Source of the DNA: Hysterangium stoloniferum
Lineage: Eukaryota; Basidiomycota; Agaricomycetes; Hysterangiales; Hysterangiaceae
Assembly (NCBI GenBank): GCA_015178975.1
Contig: WHVD01000103.1
Location: 186,001 to 250,000, forward strand
Length of the DNA: 64,000 nt
Direction: 5' to 3'
Positions within the stretch are counted from its first letter, which is position 1. Every line of letters begins with the position of its first letter. The position numbers and the translations under genes are program-made. The notes under the pieces are model-generated. The model did no database searches. It was not told the origin of the DNA and worked only from the letters and a program-made list of their open reading frames with translations. Shown here piece after piece: positions 21,404 to 32,345 of this stretch.

Positions 21404-23265
21404 TTATGGGGCTATGCTTCTGCCCAATTCAGCCATCTCTTGAGGAAGCTCTGCTACCTCCACGGGCATCCCGTCCTCATCCAAACTGGCATCCTTGGAA
21501 CTCCCGATCTGCAGCTCTGTTATGACTGGACAATCCCACTGGACTCCAGGCACTAACCAGTACGCCCCCACGCGCTACAAGCACCAATCGTCTGTTTATA
21601 GGATTTCCCACCCGGACTCCGTTACGACAAGACTAGTTACGTTCGACCTCATTCAGACACATATCAGCCACCGGACTTCCCCCGGACTCCATCTCTGTCT
21701 ATGTCCGTCTTCGTCCCATGCATCAGTCACCAGTCCCCGCTTAGAATCCCGTCACCGCTCTAATCGAGCCCCATTCCCGTTTTAGTCAACTGACCTGTCA
21801 CGATTTAGGACTCCACTCCCACTCCATTTCCCGTTATGGGTTATGCTTTGTCACGATTCGGACTCCGCTCCATTCCATTCCGTTCCTAACACCAATTTGG
21901 TGTTTACTATTCCCATTTCATGTTTTTGTTAGTTTCATTTCGTCATTACTGGATTTGGTATGTCATGCATTCCACGGTCTATATAAACTGGCAGATGTTG
22001 TACATACAATCCAGTCAGAAAATTAGCTTAGATTCCCCCCAGTAATCTAATAACATTTTCCGCTCTAAACCCTTGCTTGATTCACATCGCTCGCACTAGT
22101 CGGAGCCCACGGGCTCCGGCGCATCTATCTCTCTCAACTATCTCGACTCACGACCCACAACCTCCGACGTATGACCCACAACCTCCGACTTACGACCCAC
22201 GACCCACAAACCCCGCCCAGACTCCCCGGGATCCCCGTCCGTCCATTTGAAATTGGACAACATGATCTAGTGAGGGTGCAGCCTATAAGCTGAAGCCAAG
22301 TCCTACCGGATATCCCGCGGGTTTCTCCGGAAACCCGGCCTGAGTGTGTATCCTAACAAGCTCTTCATAACCATAGCTGCCAAACTCCACCAGGAACTTC
22401 CAAAACTCCGAGTGGAGCCTGCGGAGTTCATTCGCCACCACTACCTGCACCTTGTTGCTCTTCCTGAGCAACTTACTTGTTTTGGGCCTCTATGCCCTCG
22501 GCAATCCACCCCAAGACTTCATCTAGTCTTAAAATCCCATCTGACCCACTCATGTCCCATGCCACAGACCCCATGGGCTGCTCATGAACCAGTGAACACC
22601 TCGCTTTGAGGTGCACACACTGGAAGCAGCCTGGTCCCCGCCCAGACTTTCAATTACAGTCAGTGTTCCGGTCATTGCAACCAGAACACCGCGGGTTGTT
22701 CCTCACAGCCCCCACCTCTAGAATACCGTCAATTCCCAAACATTCCAAATTTTGTCCTTGTTCTGTATTTGGTAACTTGTCTGTGTAGGTGGACTGGTGC
22801 CACTTTCCTTGCTTTCTGTTTGGTGGTTAGTTTCCTGGAAAAACCCACAGACCTGAGACTTACCTTCTGGGCTCCCTCTTGGACTCTGACTTGGCCTCTG
22901 CTGCCTTGCACTGCAAAAACCAAGTCAGTTAAGTCGACATGTGGAACAGTGGAACTTACCTTTCCCATGGCAACTGTGGCCCTGTCTGCAGCTGCCCAGG
23001 CTTTCTCTGCAGCCGCCCATGCACCCTCTGCCTCATCTCTCTTCCTCTGCCTCTCAGCCTCTTCCTCTGTGGCCAATGCCACCTGGTACTCTCTATCCAG
23101 GGCCTCCTCGACCTCCTTGGCCTCCCTCTCCACTTCTTCTTGTTGTTGGTGCTGTTCCTCCTGCTGCACCAGAATTTTGGCCACGGTGAGAGGCGCCCGA
23201 TATGGAGTGCCCGTGGAGGGCCTGGTGGTTGGCATTGGTTTTCTTGGCATTGGCTTTGGACCCAT
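21404..23265 (-). pseudogene. Gag-like coiled-coil/Cys-cluster gene, interrupted by a solo LTR
   Basis: Minus strand. Starts MGPKPMPRKPMPTTRPSTG, followed by a Glu/Gln/Ala-rich coiled coil (QQEEVEREAKEVEEALDREY). Two introns with GTAAGT donors lie at about 22935 and 22860. A cysteine cluster CSGCNDRNTDC...CFQCVHLKARC follows, with an in-frame TGA between its halves (about 22648). After a frame break comes NKVQVVVANELRRLHSEFWK and YGYEEL, which rejoins QIGSSKDASLDEDGMPVEVA and ends AELGRSIAP-stop once the solo LTR (21518-22358) is removed. Coiled-coil plus Cys-cluster proteins of this sort are common in agaricomycete repeats; the molecular role is unknown. Confidence 0.65.
21518..22358 (+). 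mobile_element. Full-length 841-bp solo LTR (family A), TSD AGCTC
   Basis: TGTTATGACTGGACAATCCC to GTGTGTATCCTAACA, bounded by AGCTC at 21513-21517 and 22359-22363. A TATA-like CTATATAAACTGG lies near 21980. The 3' part has short tandem words (CGACCCACAACCTC). It splits the minus-strand gag-like gene; removal restores YGYEEL-QIGSS. No internal region, so it is a solo LTR left by LTR-LTR recombination. Confidence 0.95.
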
Positions 23266-23470
23266 ATTTGATGATGGGGGTAATAAAGAAGAAGAAAATT
23301 CATTTTTTCAATTTTTTATATAGGCTTGTCGCATCTGAACCTTACCTTCCAGATCACATGACTTTATGACACATGTGTAACCGACATGACTTTTGACACA
23401 TGCGCATAGCTGACAAAAACCTTATCAAGTTCTAGAGCCTCTTTGGGACTTCAGCATAAAGGGAGGGTAC

Positions 23471-24026
23471 TGTTACGACCAGAATTCCCACTGGACTCTG
23501 GGCACTGACTTATACGCACCTGCGCCATATATGCACCAATTGTCAGTTTACCAGAATTCCCACCAGACTCCATACATCCGACTTTTCCACATTTAACTTC
23601 ATTACTTCGTGTATCAGTCACTGGAATACCCGCTGGACTCCATCCCTGTCTATGTCCAGCCTCATCCCACACATCTATCACTCAACCTCCGACTTATTTA
23701 TCTCGACTCCTGACCTCTCAACCCACAACCTCTCAACCCACAACCTCTCAACCCACAACCTCTCAACCCACAACCTCTCAACCCACAACCTCTCAACCCA
23801 CAACCTCTCAACCCACAACCTCTCAACCCACAACCTCTCAACCCACAACCTCTCAACCCACAACCCCTCAACCCATGAACTCCGCCCGGACTCCCTGGGA
23901 TTCCCATCTGCCTGTTTGAAATTGGATGACACGATCTCATGAGGGCGCAGTGTATAAGCTGAAGCCAAGTCCTACTGGATTTCCCACGGGTTTCTCTGGA
24001 AACCCTCCGTGTACGCACCCTTAACA
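23471..24026 (+). mobile_element. Family A LTR, 556 bp, probable 3' LTR
   Basis: TGTTACGACCAGAATTCCCA to CGCACCCTTAACA. Directly upstream is the purine tract AAAGGGAGGGTAC, the expected position of a polypurine tract primer site before a 3' LTR. The flanks (GGTAC left, TCCTG right) do not form a target duplication, which also fits a 3' LTR whose internal region (part of 23303-23470) is mostly lost. The middle is replaced by a 15-bp tandem array. Confidence 0.8.
23705..23875. repeat. 15-bp tandem repeat (CTCTCAACCCACAAC) within LTR
   Basis: Roughly eleven nearly identical head-to-tail copies of CTCTCAACCCACAAC. In the 841-bp LTR the same word exists only as a few diverged copies (CGACCCACAACCTC), so the array has expanded here. 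Open frames on both strands are by-products. Confidence 0.93.
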
Positions 24027-25968
24027 TCCTGGATTGAAAGGGAAATTTTCCTCTTCTAACCCTTCTAGTCTAGAGGGGTCCTCTATAATGTAATCCTTAC
24101 TGGTACTCATAGACTGATTGATTAATACATCTTTGTCAATGATTTCCTCTATGGTAGGCATCAGAGATGATGATAAGACTTCCTTTCCCATCAGACCTTT
24201 ACAGTTCTGATGATGGGCACTCAACCAGTCTCCCTTTTTTAGGAAGTTGCAATCTGATATTGAGATGTAAACTTCTATTGCTTTGTTCACATTTGAGTGA
24301 GGTTCTGCCTCTGAGATCGTCTCACCCTCTAGTCAAGGGGGATAAGCAGAAATGAAAATCAATTTATCATCAACATTATTTACTAGTCCCTGAGTGCTTA
24401 ATCCATAAACCATTTCATATAACCTCTGGGCCTCAGCCTCCTCAGCAGGATTCTGTGCAGAACATTTATTGATTGAAACATAATGAGACATTTTGCCTAC
24501 ATGAGGACAGTCAATCTTAAAATGCTCCAGGCTCCCACAAATCCAGCACTCTTTAGGGGGCCTGGCAATGCTTTTTTTGTCACTTCTTTCAAAGAAGAAC
24601 TTTCTGTGTTTCTTACCTTGTCCTGAGCTTGGCTTCCTTGTAATGTTTTCATCTCCTATTTCACTAATGAGAATGCAACCATGATTGGTCAAGTCATTCC
24701 TGGTCAAGAGTTCCTCCTTGGCTTCAAGACTCGATTCTTCCTGTTCCTCTGTGGCAGGTTTTTCCTTGGATGTTGAAGTCATAGTGGAAGTTGTCATACG
24801 AGGTTTGGAAGAGCTTGACTTAATGGTGCAATCAGAAACCTTGTGTCCACCTTTCCCACAGAAAAGGCAGAGGTCATAATCCATGTGTCATTGTTTCTCC
24901 TTTGGGGTGAGTTTACCATTGGAACCCAACAACTAGGAAATGTCAGGTTTATCAGAATTTGACTGTTTTTCCTTGTTGGATTTCTTGTCTTTCTTCCAAT
25001 CAGAATTTGACTTGCCAGCATTATTGCCAGTGTTGCCAGTGTTATTGCCAGTGCTATTGCCAGATGATGCCTTATTGTTTCAAGAGTGCTCGAGTGCTCC
25101 ATCAGGTTTTCTTGGGAAACCTCTGCTTTACATTCCCAATAGTGGGCATTGGATGTATGAGCTTTCATCCACATGAGTTGGAGAGTTTTTGGGTTTCCCT
25201 CTTTGCAGATGTTGTCTTTTAGGTGAGATGGAAGACCCATATAAAAATGGTGCCTGAGGGAAGAATCATCCCAACCACACTGTGCAGTGAGTGTATTGAA
25301 CTTGACAAAACAATTGGAAACTCATTGATTGTCCTTCATCTTAAGTGTCATTAGTTCATGTTCTGCTTTGCCAGATTGATCGTAAGGTCCAAAGTTAGTT
25401 TCCAGTTCTTCAACAAATCCATCCCAGTTGTCGAGCCATACAGGTGTCTCATCAAATATTCTGGAAAGTCTGGGTTCGAACCAATCCTGAGCTGTATCCT
25501 TGAGATATGAGAGTGTGAAGTTGACTTTTCAACTGTCAGATTTGAATGCAGTGGGTTGATCATGGAAACTGAAATGGCATTGAAGAAGGAAATTTTTCAA
25601 TTTTTTTGGATCCTTGCTGGTAAATGGTTTGGGTTCTTTGACTCCAGTATGGGATGATTCTTTGCTCTCCTCAGTCAGCAAATTTCACAATGGAATTGAT
25701 AAACATCATTTCAGCCAGTTCATCAGAAGATTTCTTTTTCAATTTGTCCGGTTGTTCTTCCTGTCATCATTGTCAGAAACTTTGGGAGCATCAGGACCTT
25801 TCACTATCTCAATGACTTCTTCAATGGAAGCTGATGCTATAGGCTGAATGGGTGTTTCAGGTTGAGTGGTATAAAGTTGCAATGGGGATTGAAGTTGAGA
25901 TGGTCCTTTGGCAGCTTTGCATTTGGGACCTATAATGAGTGAGTTGCAGAGTTGAATCTGATATGCTG
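24027..25968 (-). pseudogene. Gypsy gag relic 3 with two zinc knuckles
   Basis: Minus strand: 5' leader, then LSYLKDTAQDWFEPRLSRIF, WDGFVEELETNFGPYDQSGK, CGWDDSSLRHHFYMGLPSHL, then CLFCGKGGHKVSDC (CCHC) and, after a Ser/Thr/Glu-rich linker, a second knuckle CWICGSLEHFKIDCPH followed by NPAEEAEAQRLYEMVYGLST. Element 1 has only the first knuckle, followed directly by protease, so this gag looks chimeric or of a sister family. It stops at 24027 against an LTR of the opposite orientation. Confidence 0.8.
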
Positions 25969-26096
25969 TTAAGTGCCATGTCAGGAACTCATTCCGGAAA
26001 CTATCGGGAAATGTCCCAGAACTCAGAACCCTTGGGATAGGTTCAGGACATTTGCTTCAGCTTATGTACTGCACCTCTATGCAAATGCTCAGAATG
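25969..26096 (-). mobile_element. Truncated 5' LTR end of gypsy relic 3
   Basis: Plus strand begins TGTTAAGTGCCATGTCAGG; in gag orientation this is an LTR end (...CTTAACA) followed by the leader GCATATCAGATTC. It resembles the LTR at 42138 (shared GCTTCAGCTTATGT and following words). It is cut at 26097, where an unrelated duplicated block begins. Confidence 0.6.
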
Positions 26097-26760
26097 TACT
26101 ATATAGAGTAGCTTGGTTGGCTAGGCAAGTCTATCCAACTGACAGTTGTTTCATAACAATATGTAATAATATTTTTATATTATAACAGATATTTAAATTC
26201 AAGCTTGTCAAATCATCTTGTATTATTTACAAATTCAATGACTATGAATGAAAATACACTGAACCGAGCTAGATCCTGATCCATAGCGGCTTCAATGGCT
26301 CCTTATGCTCTCTGCCTTTTCAGTCAGTTTGAGATAGTCTTCTTGTCATTGAGGTGGGAAATGACAAAAACCACAGGTATGAAAAGTTTCAGATGATTAG
26401 CTCTGGTACGACAAAGCATTCGAGCATCAGTAAATGAAATTAAAATAAAATGGGTAACACACCTGGCTCTCAAAGTGACAACATATGGCCCAGTAAACTC
26501 TAAGAACTATCAATATACATAGTGGCACCATATATGTAAATGTTATACGAATTAAAGTAGGAAGAATTAAGACAAACCTTGCTTGTCAATGTTCAAACAC
26601 AGTTGTAATAAGTGCCTTGTGCAATCTCCATTCAGCATGCATCTTTGCGTCCTGAATCATTGGGTAAGAACGTCATATTTAGTGCTGCAGACAAAATGTT
26701 AACAGTTTCATTAACCAAATGACGAGAGTGAACACACTCCAATAGACCTGGGTACCATTC
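26097..26760. repeat. Duplicated block D, copy 1
   Basis: Direct repeat of 31685-32345, recognisable from ACTATATAGAGTAGCT through CATAGCGGCTTCAATGGCTCC, GTCTTCTTGTCAT and CTTGCTTGTCAATGTTCA to ACCTGGGTACCATTCC. Both copies are diverged with small indels. No convincing gene on either strand. Confidence 0.85.
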
Positions 26761-26916
26761 CTGCATAGGTGGTTGTATGTAGATTCAATTAGTTGGGGTG
26801 GAGAGAAACTGAGGGAAGGATATATACAGCAGCCATATCACTTGGGATCTGTTATGAAGGGATTGTGAGAGAGGTGCGGGGTGAGCAAGGGATATGGCGT
26901 CATCATAGAGGTGACT

Positions 26917-27943
26917 CTAAGGGGGTTCATAGAGCTGCAGGTCATCATGAGTGTTCGGTGGTGTCACAGATTGGTTCAGAGGTCGGCTGGGTTGTTGGGC
27001 AAAGGCTGAGGTTTGGCAAATAGACTTAGCAACTGCTCTGAGCCCAGACTTGGTGCCCAGCAGGAATGGGGGCCCACGCTGCTCCTCGTAAAGGGGACAG
27101 CTCATTAGGATATGTTCACGCATTTGGAGAGGTGCAGATCCACAGGGGCATGCAGTAGATACACTGGGGGAAAAAGTGACTATAGTACTCCCTAAAGAAA
27201 CCATGCCCGGTGATTGCTTGTAGTGGGTGTTCTGTGTGTGAAAGCCGGAAAAATTCTTGTTAATAGCAGAGAGTCTGAGTGAGGGTGGTCCAGTAAGGGC
27301 GAGGGCCGATGCATCAGTGTGTGGCTTGGCTGCCCACTCTTTGCCCCATTCTTTGACTGCAGTGACTTTGGCCATCTGCTGGGCCCAGGTCAGGGTTGAG
27401 TGTATTACTGACTTGGCAGTCGTGGCCTGATTAGCTAGCTTGTCAGCACATTCATTACCCTGAATACCTACATGTCCTGGGACCCAGGATACTTCGATAG
27501 CGGTGCAACAGTGGGAGGACAGTAAAAAATTGATGTGTTGCAAAAGAGTGCCGAAAAGAGCTGGGCTGGATGTGGGGACAGGTCAAATATGGAAGATATA
27601 GCAGCCTGGCTGTCGACTGACCGCACCGACTACATGGCTTGCCACCCAAATCGTCAATGATGCTGGTGAGGTGGGCAGCAGCACCTGCAAGAGTGAGCAT
27701 CTCTGCATCGAAGACGCTAGCTCTGCGGCTGAGACCCTACTAACCCGAGGCAACCTCCACATTGCAGTAAACTGCTGAGAAACTGCATCCTGTCTGTTTG
27801 TGGCCCTCGGATTGCTTTTGCGACCCATCTGTAAAAATGATAATATGGGATGACGACCTAGCCAGTATGCGGGCCTTAGTCAGGTTGGTGAACCTCTGAC
27901 GGTCTTCTTTGGAGGATTGCCTGGATGGGAGAACTGAGCATAG
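26917..27943 (-). pseudogene. LINE-type RNase H / C-terminal domain relic
   Basis: Minus strand: IIIFTDGSQKQSEG (first Asp), FDAEMLTLAGAAAHL (Glu), VDSQAAISSIF (second Asp), VSWVPGHVGIQGNECADKLA (final Asp): the four RNase H catalytic positions in order, spread over frames broken by small indels. The C-terminus CPCGSAPLQMREHILMSCPL is the Cys/His motif that follows RNase H in many fungal non-LTR retrotransposons. The RT and endonuclease domains are absent. The last open segment (26917-27543) is 208 codons. The upstream end is split by a solo LTR. Confidence 0.8.
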
Positions 27944-27948
27944 CTGGG

Positions 27949-28154
27949 TGTTGGATTTCGAGCATCATACAAGCTCATATTCTTTTGTTCCTTTTCCCCA
28001 TTGTCCTCTTGTCTCACATCCTTGTTGTTTTCCTCATTAGGATTCCATTGTTCCTATTGTATATATATGTAGCTATGTGTGAATAGAGCTCCCCGTGTGT
28101 TTGCGAGGGTCCCTGCTATACTCGGGTGAGGTCGAAGTCCATCTCATCTCAACA
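27949..28154. mobile_element. 206-bp solo LTR, TSD CTGGG
   Basis: TGTTGGATTTCGAGCATC to CATCTCATCTCAACA, with CTGGG at 27944-27948 and 28155-28159. TGTTG...CAACA ends, short length and a TATATATATG stretch suggest a Copia-type LTR. It has inserted into the LINE relic. Unrelated in sequence to family A. Confidence 0.88.
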
Positions 28155-28301
28155 CTGGGTACCCTCTCTCACATGTGACAGAGCTGTTCTGTCACATGTT
28201 CATGCAGTATTGCCCGAAAGCCAAAAAAGCCAGTCATGAATGATTTGTAATGTGTATTACAATACACTAAAATTAGGCACAAGAATAGTTATAATAACAC
28301 G

Positions 28302-28500
28302 AAAAAAAAAAAAAAAAAAAAAAAAGCGAAGCAAACCGGTTGAGAAATGCGGTAGCGGCGGCGGCGGTGACAAGGGCGGGCATCGGGGAGGGGCGCCCCG
28401 GGCGGGCCACAGCGCCAGAGGTCAGTAGCCGAGGCAACTCGGCCGCACGGCATCAGCGGCGGGCGCTGCAGGGGATAGAGCAGCGACCAGACCGAGCGAG
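28302..28500. other. Poly(A) tract next to a GC-rich block
   Basis: About 24 consecutive A residues (28302-28325) are followed by a markedly GC-rich segment (GGCGGCGGCGGTGACAAGGG, GGGGCGCCCCGGGCGGGCC) in otherwise AT-leaning DNA. No gene recognised. The poly(A) could be the 3' end of a retroposed sequence on the left; the GC block looks foreign to its neighbours. Confidence 0.5.
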
Positions 28501-28745
28501 TTGCCGGTGACCGGTAGGAGGTACTGGAATTACTGAGATTTAACTAGGAATTATTCACGAGCGAGGGAGATCAGAGATCTCATCATAGATTTATGTGGCA
28601 ACGGATTCCCATGTTCAGACATAAATCTATGTCCAAAGTTGGGATCAATAGGTGGTCACTCAGAGAGTATTTGCAATAAGCGACGACTCCCATTTCCATA
28701 AACGAACCACTTCTATTGCTGGTTTTAATATCTAAATGCATCATC

Positions 28746-29379
28746 ACGAGTATTCGTTCATCGTGTCCACCTTACCCGTGCATGTAAAAATGCCCCATAA
28801 AAAGGAGCGGAACCCCCTGTTCGTCACTTTCAACCCAACTCTCCTCAACTCCTTCGACCTTTGGCATTATGGCATCGTAAGAGTACCTCTCCTTACCTCA
28901 TTGTATACTGCTCATAAATCCATCCTAGCTTTACCGTACGCGCGGTGTAAAACCTCACACTGCGTGTCCCACCACCACCTGACGTTCGGTATGTGTCCCC
29001 CCCTTTTTTTTCTCCGCAATCCTTCAACTACTTCGCGCATTTGAAATTCGAATGAATTTTTGGAGGGTTTTCCATGCGCATTGTAGCTTACGCAACACCT
29101 CTGACAACTCGTGTTTTTAAAGTTACAGGTCGAACCCCTATCAACCTTCAAGCAATGTTCAGTGTGTCACCTCCGTCACCTTTACGACAGTGACAGCAGT
29201 GACGGGCATGAGGGTAGGCCCAAACATGAAGTGTATGAAAAATATTTTGGATTGCGATAACAAAACGAACTTAAATATCAAACAGTGTCATCATCAACCT
29301 CCTATCCGGCGACCATCCCACTGACCCAAAAGTCCCTCTCCCGAAACCTACGAAGCCAAACAAGCCTGTCAAGAATTAG
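28746..29379 (+). repeat. R1 unit, copy a (decayed small gene)
   Basis: R1 hallmark order: ACGAGTATTCGTTCATCGTG; CATAAAAAGGAGCGGAACCC; ATGGCATC followed by donor GTAAGAGTACC; branch and acceptor ATCCATCCTAG; exon TTTACCG...; donor GGTATGTGTCC; acceptor AAGTTACAG; exon GTCGAACCCCTATC...; distal Pro/Lys-rich tail (PLPKPTKPNKPVKN-stop) at 29320-29379 in a shifted frame. In this copy the second exon has GTGTAA where others have GTGAAA, so it is dead. Confidence 0.75.
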
Positions 29380-29631
29380 TTAATATAATTGTCTTGTATC
29401 TGAATAACAAATGATTCATTTCTTCCATTTGGGGTCTGATTTTGAAAGTAAAACATCAATTTATCCTTGTTCTTATAAGTAGATGGATATTAGACACTCG
29501 ATTCAGATCCGCAGGGAGGAACTTTGTACATACTCCCGACATGACAGCTCATTATATCCGCCATCAACGTTGCCGAAGTTATGGCGTTCGGCTTTGACCA
29601 TTTCATTACAAACAAACAATACCACACGCTG

Positions 29632-29700
29632 TTAAGTTTTCGTGGTGCTGTTCCTAGACCATATAACTTTCCGCTTGTCTGAGTAGGTGACGGTCACATC
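29632..29700 (+). repeat. Fragment of the TRIM-like LTR
   Basis: TGTTAAGTTTTCGTGGTGCT through CCTAGACCATATAACTTTCCGCTTGTCTGAGT matches the start of the terminal repeats at 49282 and 50306, then diverges. Lies between R1 copy a and R2. Confidence 0.7.
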
Positions 29701-29779
29701 TATATACCTAGTAACCCGCTTTAATATCCCTGTGGTTCGAGTCCTTGCCGCTCGCTTACCGAATTCTCAAAATTCATCA

Positions 29780-30043
29780 CAGACATCCACACGCAGGCTC
29801 ATCCATAAAACTGACGGCTGAATACCATCTATTTTGCTTTCTACCGAAACAGGAGCATATGTTAATAGAAAGACAGGCAGAAATAGAAACATATCGCATG
29901 GATGTGAATATTGCAGTGCCATATGTGTGGTGGCGGGGATCATCCTTGTGTTTGTGTTTATGCGGACGACCCTATGTAGATATTTCAGTAAGGATGTGAC
30001 ATGGAAAGATAACGTAGGATGGCAAAATTACAAGACATTGTGA
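29780..30043 (+). repeat. R2 unit, copy a
   Basis: Contains AGGCTCATCCATAAAACTGA, TTGCTTTCTACCGAAACAGG, AGAAAGACAGGCAGAAAT and GATGTGACATGGAAAG. Other copies lie at 36290-36540, 36985-37200, 47060-47340, 53540-53660 and 55200-55480. A plus-frame segment VVAGIILVFVFMR is a possible transmembrane stretch conserved in several copies. R2 directly follows the 3' end of eS6 sequences here, at 47 kb and at 55 kb. Confidence 0.75.
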
Positions 30044-30712
30044 TTATATATATATTGCGACAGCCTTGTGAAAAGCCCTGACGGCGGCAACTTTTTGCTT
30101 CTTCTCAGCAGCGCGTTTAGCAACAAGGCTTCTAGAGGTAGTTGAATTTAAGATTAAAATACAGCAGTATAAATGAGCAACCGTTATTAATAGACCGACA
30201 CAATTGAACCGAGCTAGAACAGAAGGGGGCAGCGGATGCCCAAGACTAATTTACATCAGTTGCTAGTATATACGGAAACTGCCTGTGCAAAATAAACTCA
30301 CCTCAGTCGCTGCCTAGTGGGAAATGACTGAGGTTGCACTCCATAGCATTGCATACATATATACACGTGTGGGTGAAAAATGTGCTCATCCGATGAAAGG
30401 CAAAATATAAGCGGGTGGTATAGTCTGATATACGATCTGGTAGTGTTCCCGCGTTTGGGATATGAGCATTACCGGTTTTTGTCATAGACGTACTCGTATT
30501 CGGTCTTCTGCTCCTTTTGACGGTCCACCCGCCTGCGGTTAAGCCTGTGAAGATGATGACGGCTTTGGAGACGGATGGACGTTGCGAGAAGTGGGATTTT
30601 GAGGCTATGAAGTAAAGGGTTAAACATTACACAAGACGAAAATTACTCCACACATTGGACTCACGCCTTGGCATACGGCTGCGCATCCGGCGTCTTGGAA
30701 CTTTTTGCCACG
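30044..30712 (-). pseudogene. eS6 (RPS6) 3' fragment, pseudogene 2
   Basis: Minus strand carries the end of exon 3 (KSSKTPDAQPYAKA), exon 4 ([20 protein letters not shown] then QKEQKTEYE) and exon 5 (KVAAVRAFHKAVA...) with the same intron positions as the intact gene at 55.5 kb. Exons 1, 2 and most of 3 are missing: the homology stops at about 30712. The intron between exons 4 and 5 is enlarged by about 300 bp of other sequence. Confidence 0.85.
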
Positions 30713-31104
30713 CCAGATCCATTCACCGGAATATGGTTGGTTATTTCACTTCAACCTGATTTGGAAAACATATGATTACCGGAACAATGGCTTCCATATC
30801 TCCCCACAAGCTCATCTTCTCTGGAGGATATATCGAGAACATAAAAAAAGACCACCAGATGCTGTCGCCTTTCTTTGGCGGTCTCGCCTTGCTGTGAGCA
30901 TTCTCAAAGTATCCGTTTGTCTCTCTGCCTTTGGCATTTCATTGAGAACCAGACTCTTGTAGGCCGATTTTGTCGTTCTTGGGACAGCAGTGAAGCACTA
31001 TCTTCGAGAATTCACCTCGCATTCACCTCGCATCTGCCAATGCAGGCAGCAATAGTATCTTCTGCGTGGCTTCCTAGGGGGCGTGCCCTAGCTTTATCTA
31101 GTAA

Positions 31105-31390
31105 TCGGTATGTGCCTTTCTTCTCTCCACTTCCTGTCTAAATCTTTTAACTACTTGGCGCGTTGGAATTCGAGTGCACTTTTTTTAAATTTTACATGCG
31201 TATTGTGGGTTATGCAAACACCGATGACAATTCGTGTTTTGAAGTTACAAGTCGAACCCTTACCAATCTTCAAGCAACGAACCTACTGCTCAGCGCAAGG
31301 ACAGGTCCAATATTTTTGGACCGCGATAACAAAACGAACTTTACAATCATCGAACACAGTATCGTCAACAGCCGTAGTTGAGTTACCTTG
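31105..31390 (+). repeat. R1 unit, copy b (partial)
   Basis: Begins at the intron 2 donor region (CGGTATGTGCC) and keeps TTTTGAAGTTACAAGTCGAACCC and GCGATAACAAAACGAACTTT, without the 5' exons. A shared downstream sequence (GTGATTTCCTTCGTTTATGG, TTGACTCGGTTCAGA) recurs near 36700. Confidence 0.7.
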
Positions 31391-31684
31391 TGTCTGAGTA
31401 ACCAGTGATTTCCTTCGTTTATGGTCTGATTTTGAAATACAACACCAATTTATCTTTGTTGGATGCATATTAGGCAAGTACATCATATCTCCTTGACTCG
31501 GTTCAGAGCAGCACGTAGGAACCTTTAGGCTCTTGCTTGTAGACACTTCGATATTTGGCCGCTCATTGTATTTACCATTATTTTGTCGACGTTGCCGAAA
31601 TTTTACAAATTGGCATTGACCAATGATCTTACATTCAAGTTCATTACAGACGCACAACACCAAACAAATCTACATTCCGCATCA

Positions 31685-32345
31685 ACTATATAGAGTAGCT
31701 CGGTCGGATAGACTTGCTATAGTAATATTTAATAATATTTTTATATTACCCTCATAACAAATATTTAAATTCAAGCTTGTCAAGCAATCTTGTATTAATT
31801 ACAAATAGCAATGACTACGAATGAAAACACACTAAACCGACCTAGATCCTGCTCCATAGCGGCTTCAATGGCTCCTGCTCTGCCTTTTCGGTCAGCTTTA
31901 CATAGTCTTCTTGTCATCGAGGTGGGAACCGACAAAAACCACGGTTACGAAGAGTTTCAGATGATTGGTTCTGGTACTAAAAAGCATTCGAGCATCAGTA
32001 AACGACATCAAAAAAAGTTAGGTAACACACCTGGCTCTCAAAGTGATAACGTATGGACCCGGTGAACTCTAAGAACTATCAATATAGTAACAATATATAT
32101 GTAAATGTTATAAGAATTTAAGCACGAAAAATTAAGACAGACCTTGCTTGTCAATGTTCATACACGGTTGTAAGAAGTGCCTTGTGCAATCTCCGTTTAG
32201 CATGCATCTTTTGCGTCCTAAATCAGGGCTAAGAACGCCTGTTACTGCTGGATGGCCATAAAACGTCGTATCCATGCCGCAGAAAAATGTTAACAGTAGT
32301 GAACAGACTCCAACAGACCTGGGTACCATTCCCGCATAGGTGATT
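31685..32345. repeat. Duplicated block D, copy 2
   Basis: Second copy of the block at 26097-26760, same orientation. The flanks differ, so the block moved or was copied independently of its neighbours. Confidence 0.85.

Noticed and set aside
22769..23323. 184-codon plus-strand frame rich in Ser/Leu/Cys
   Set aside because: Antisense shadow of the Glu/Ala-rich coiled-coil gag-like gene on the minus strand.
23710..23870. Regular direct repeats suggestive of a CRISPR array
   Set aside because: Units are contiguous, without unique spacers, inside a eukaryotic LTR.
23678..23968. Open frames with repeated STHNL or VERLW on opposite strands
   Set aside because: Generated by the 15-bp array inside an LTR; 15 is a multiple of 3, so all frames without a stop in the unit stay open.
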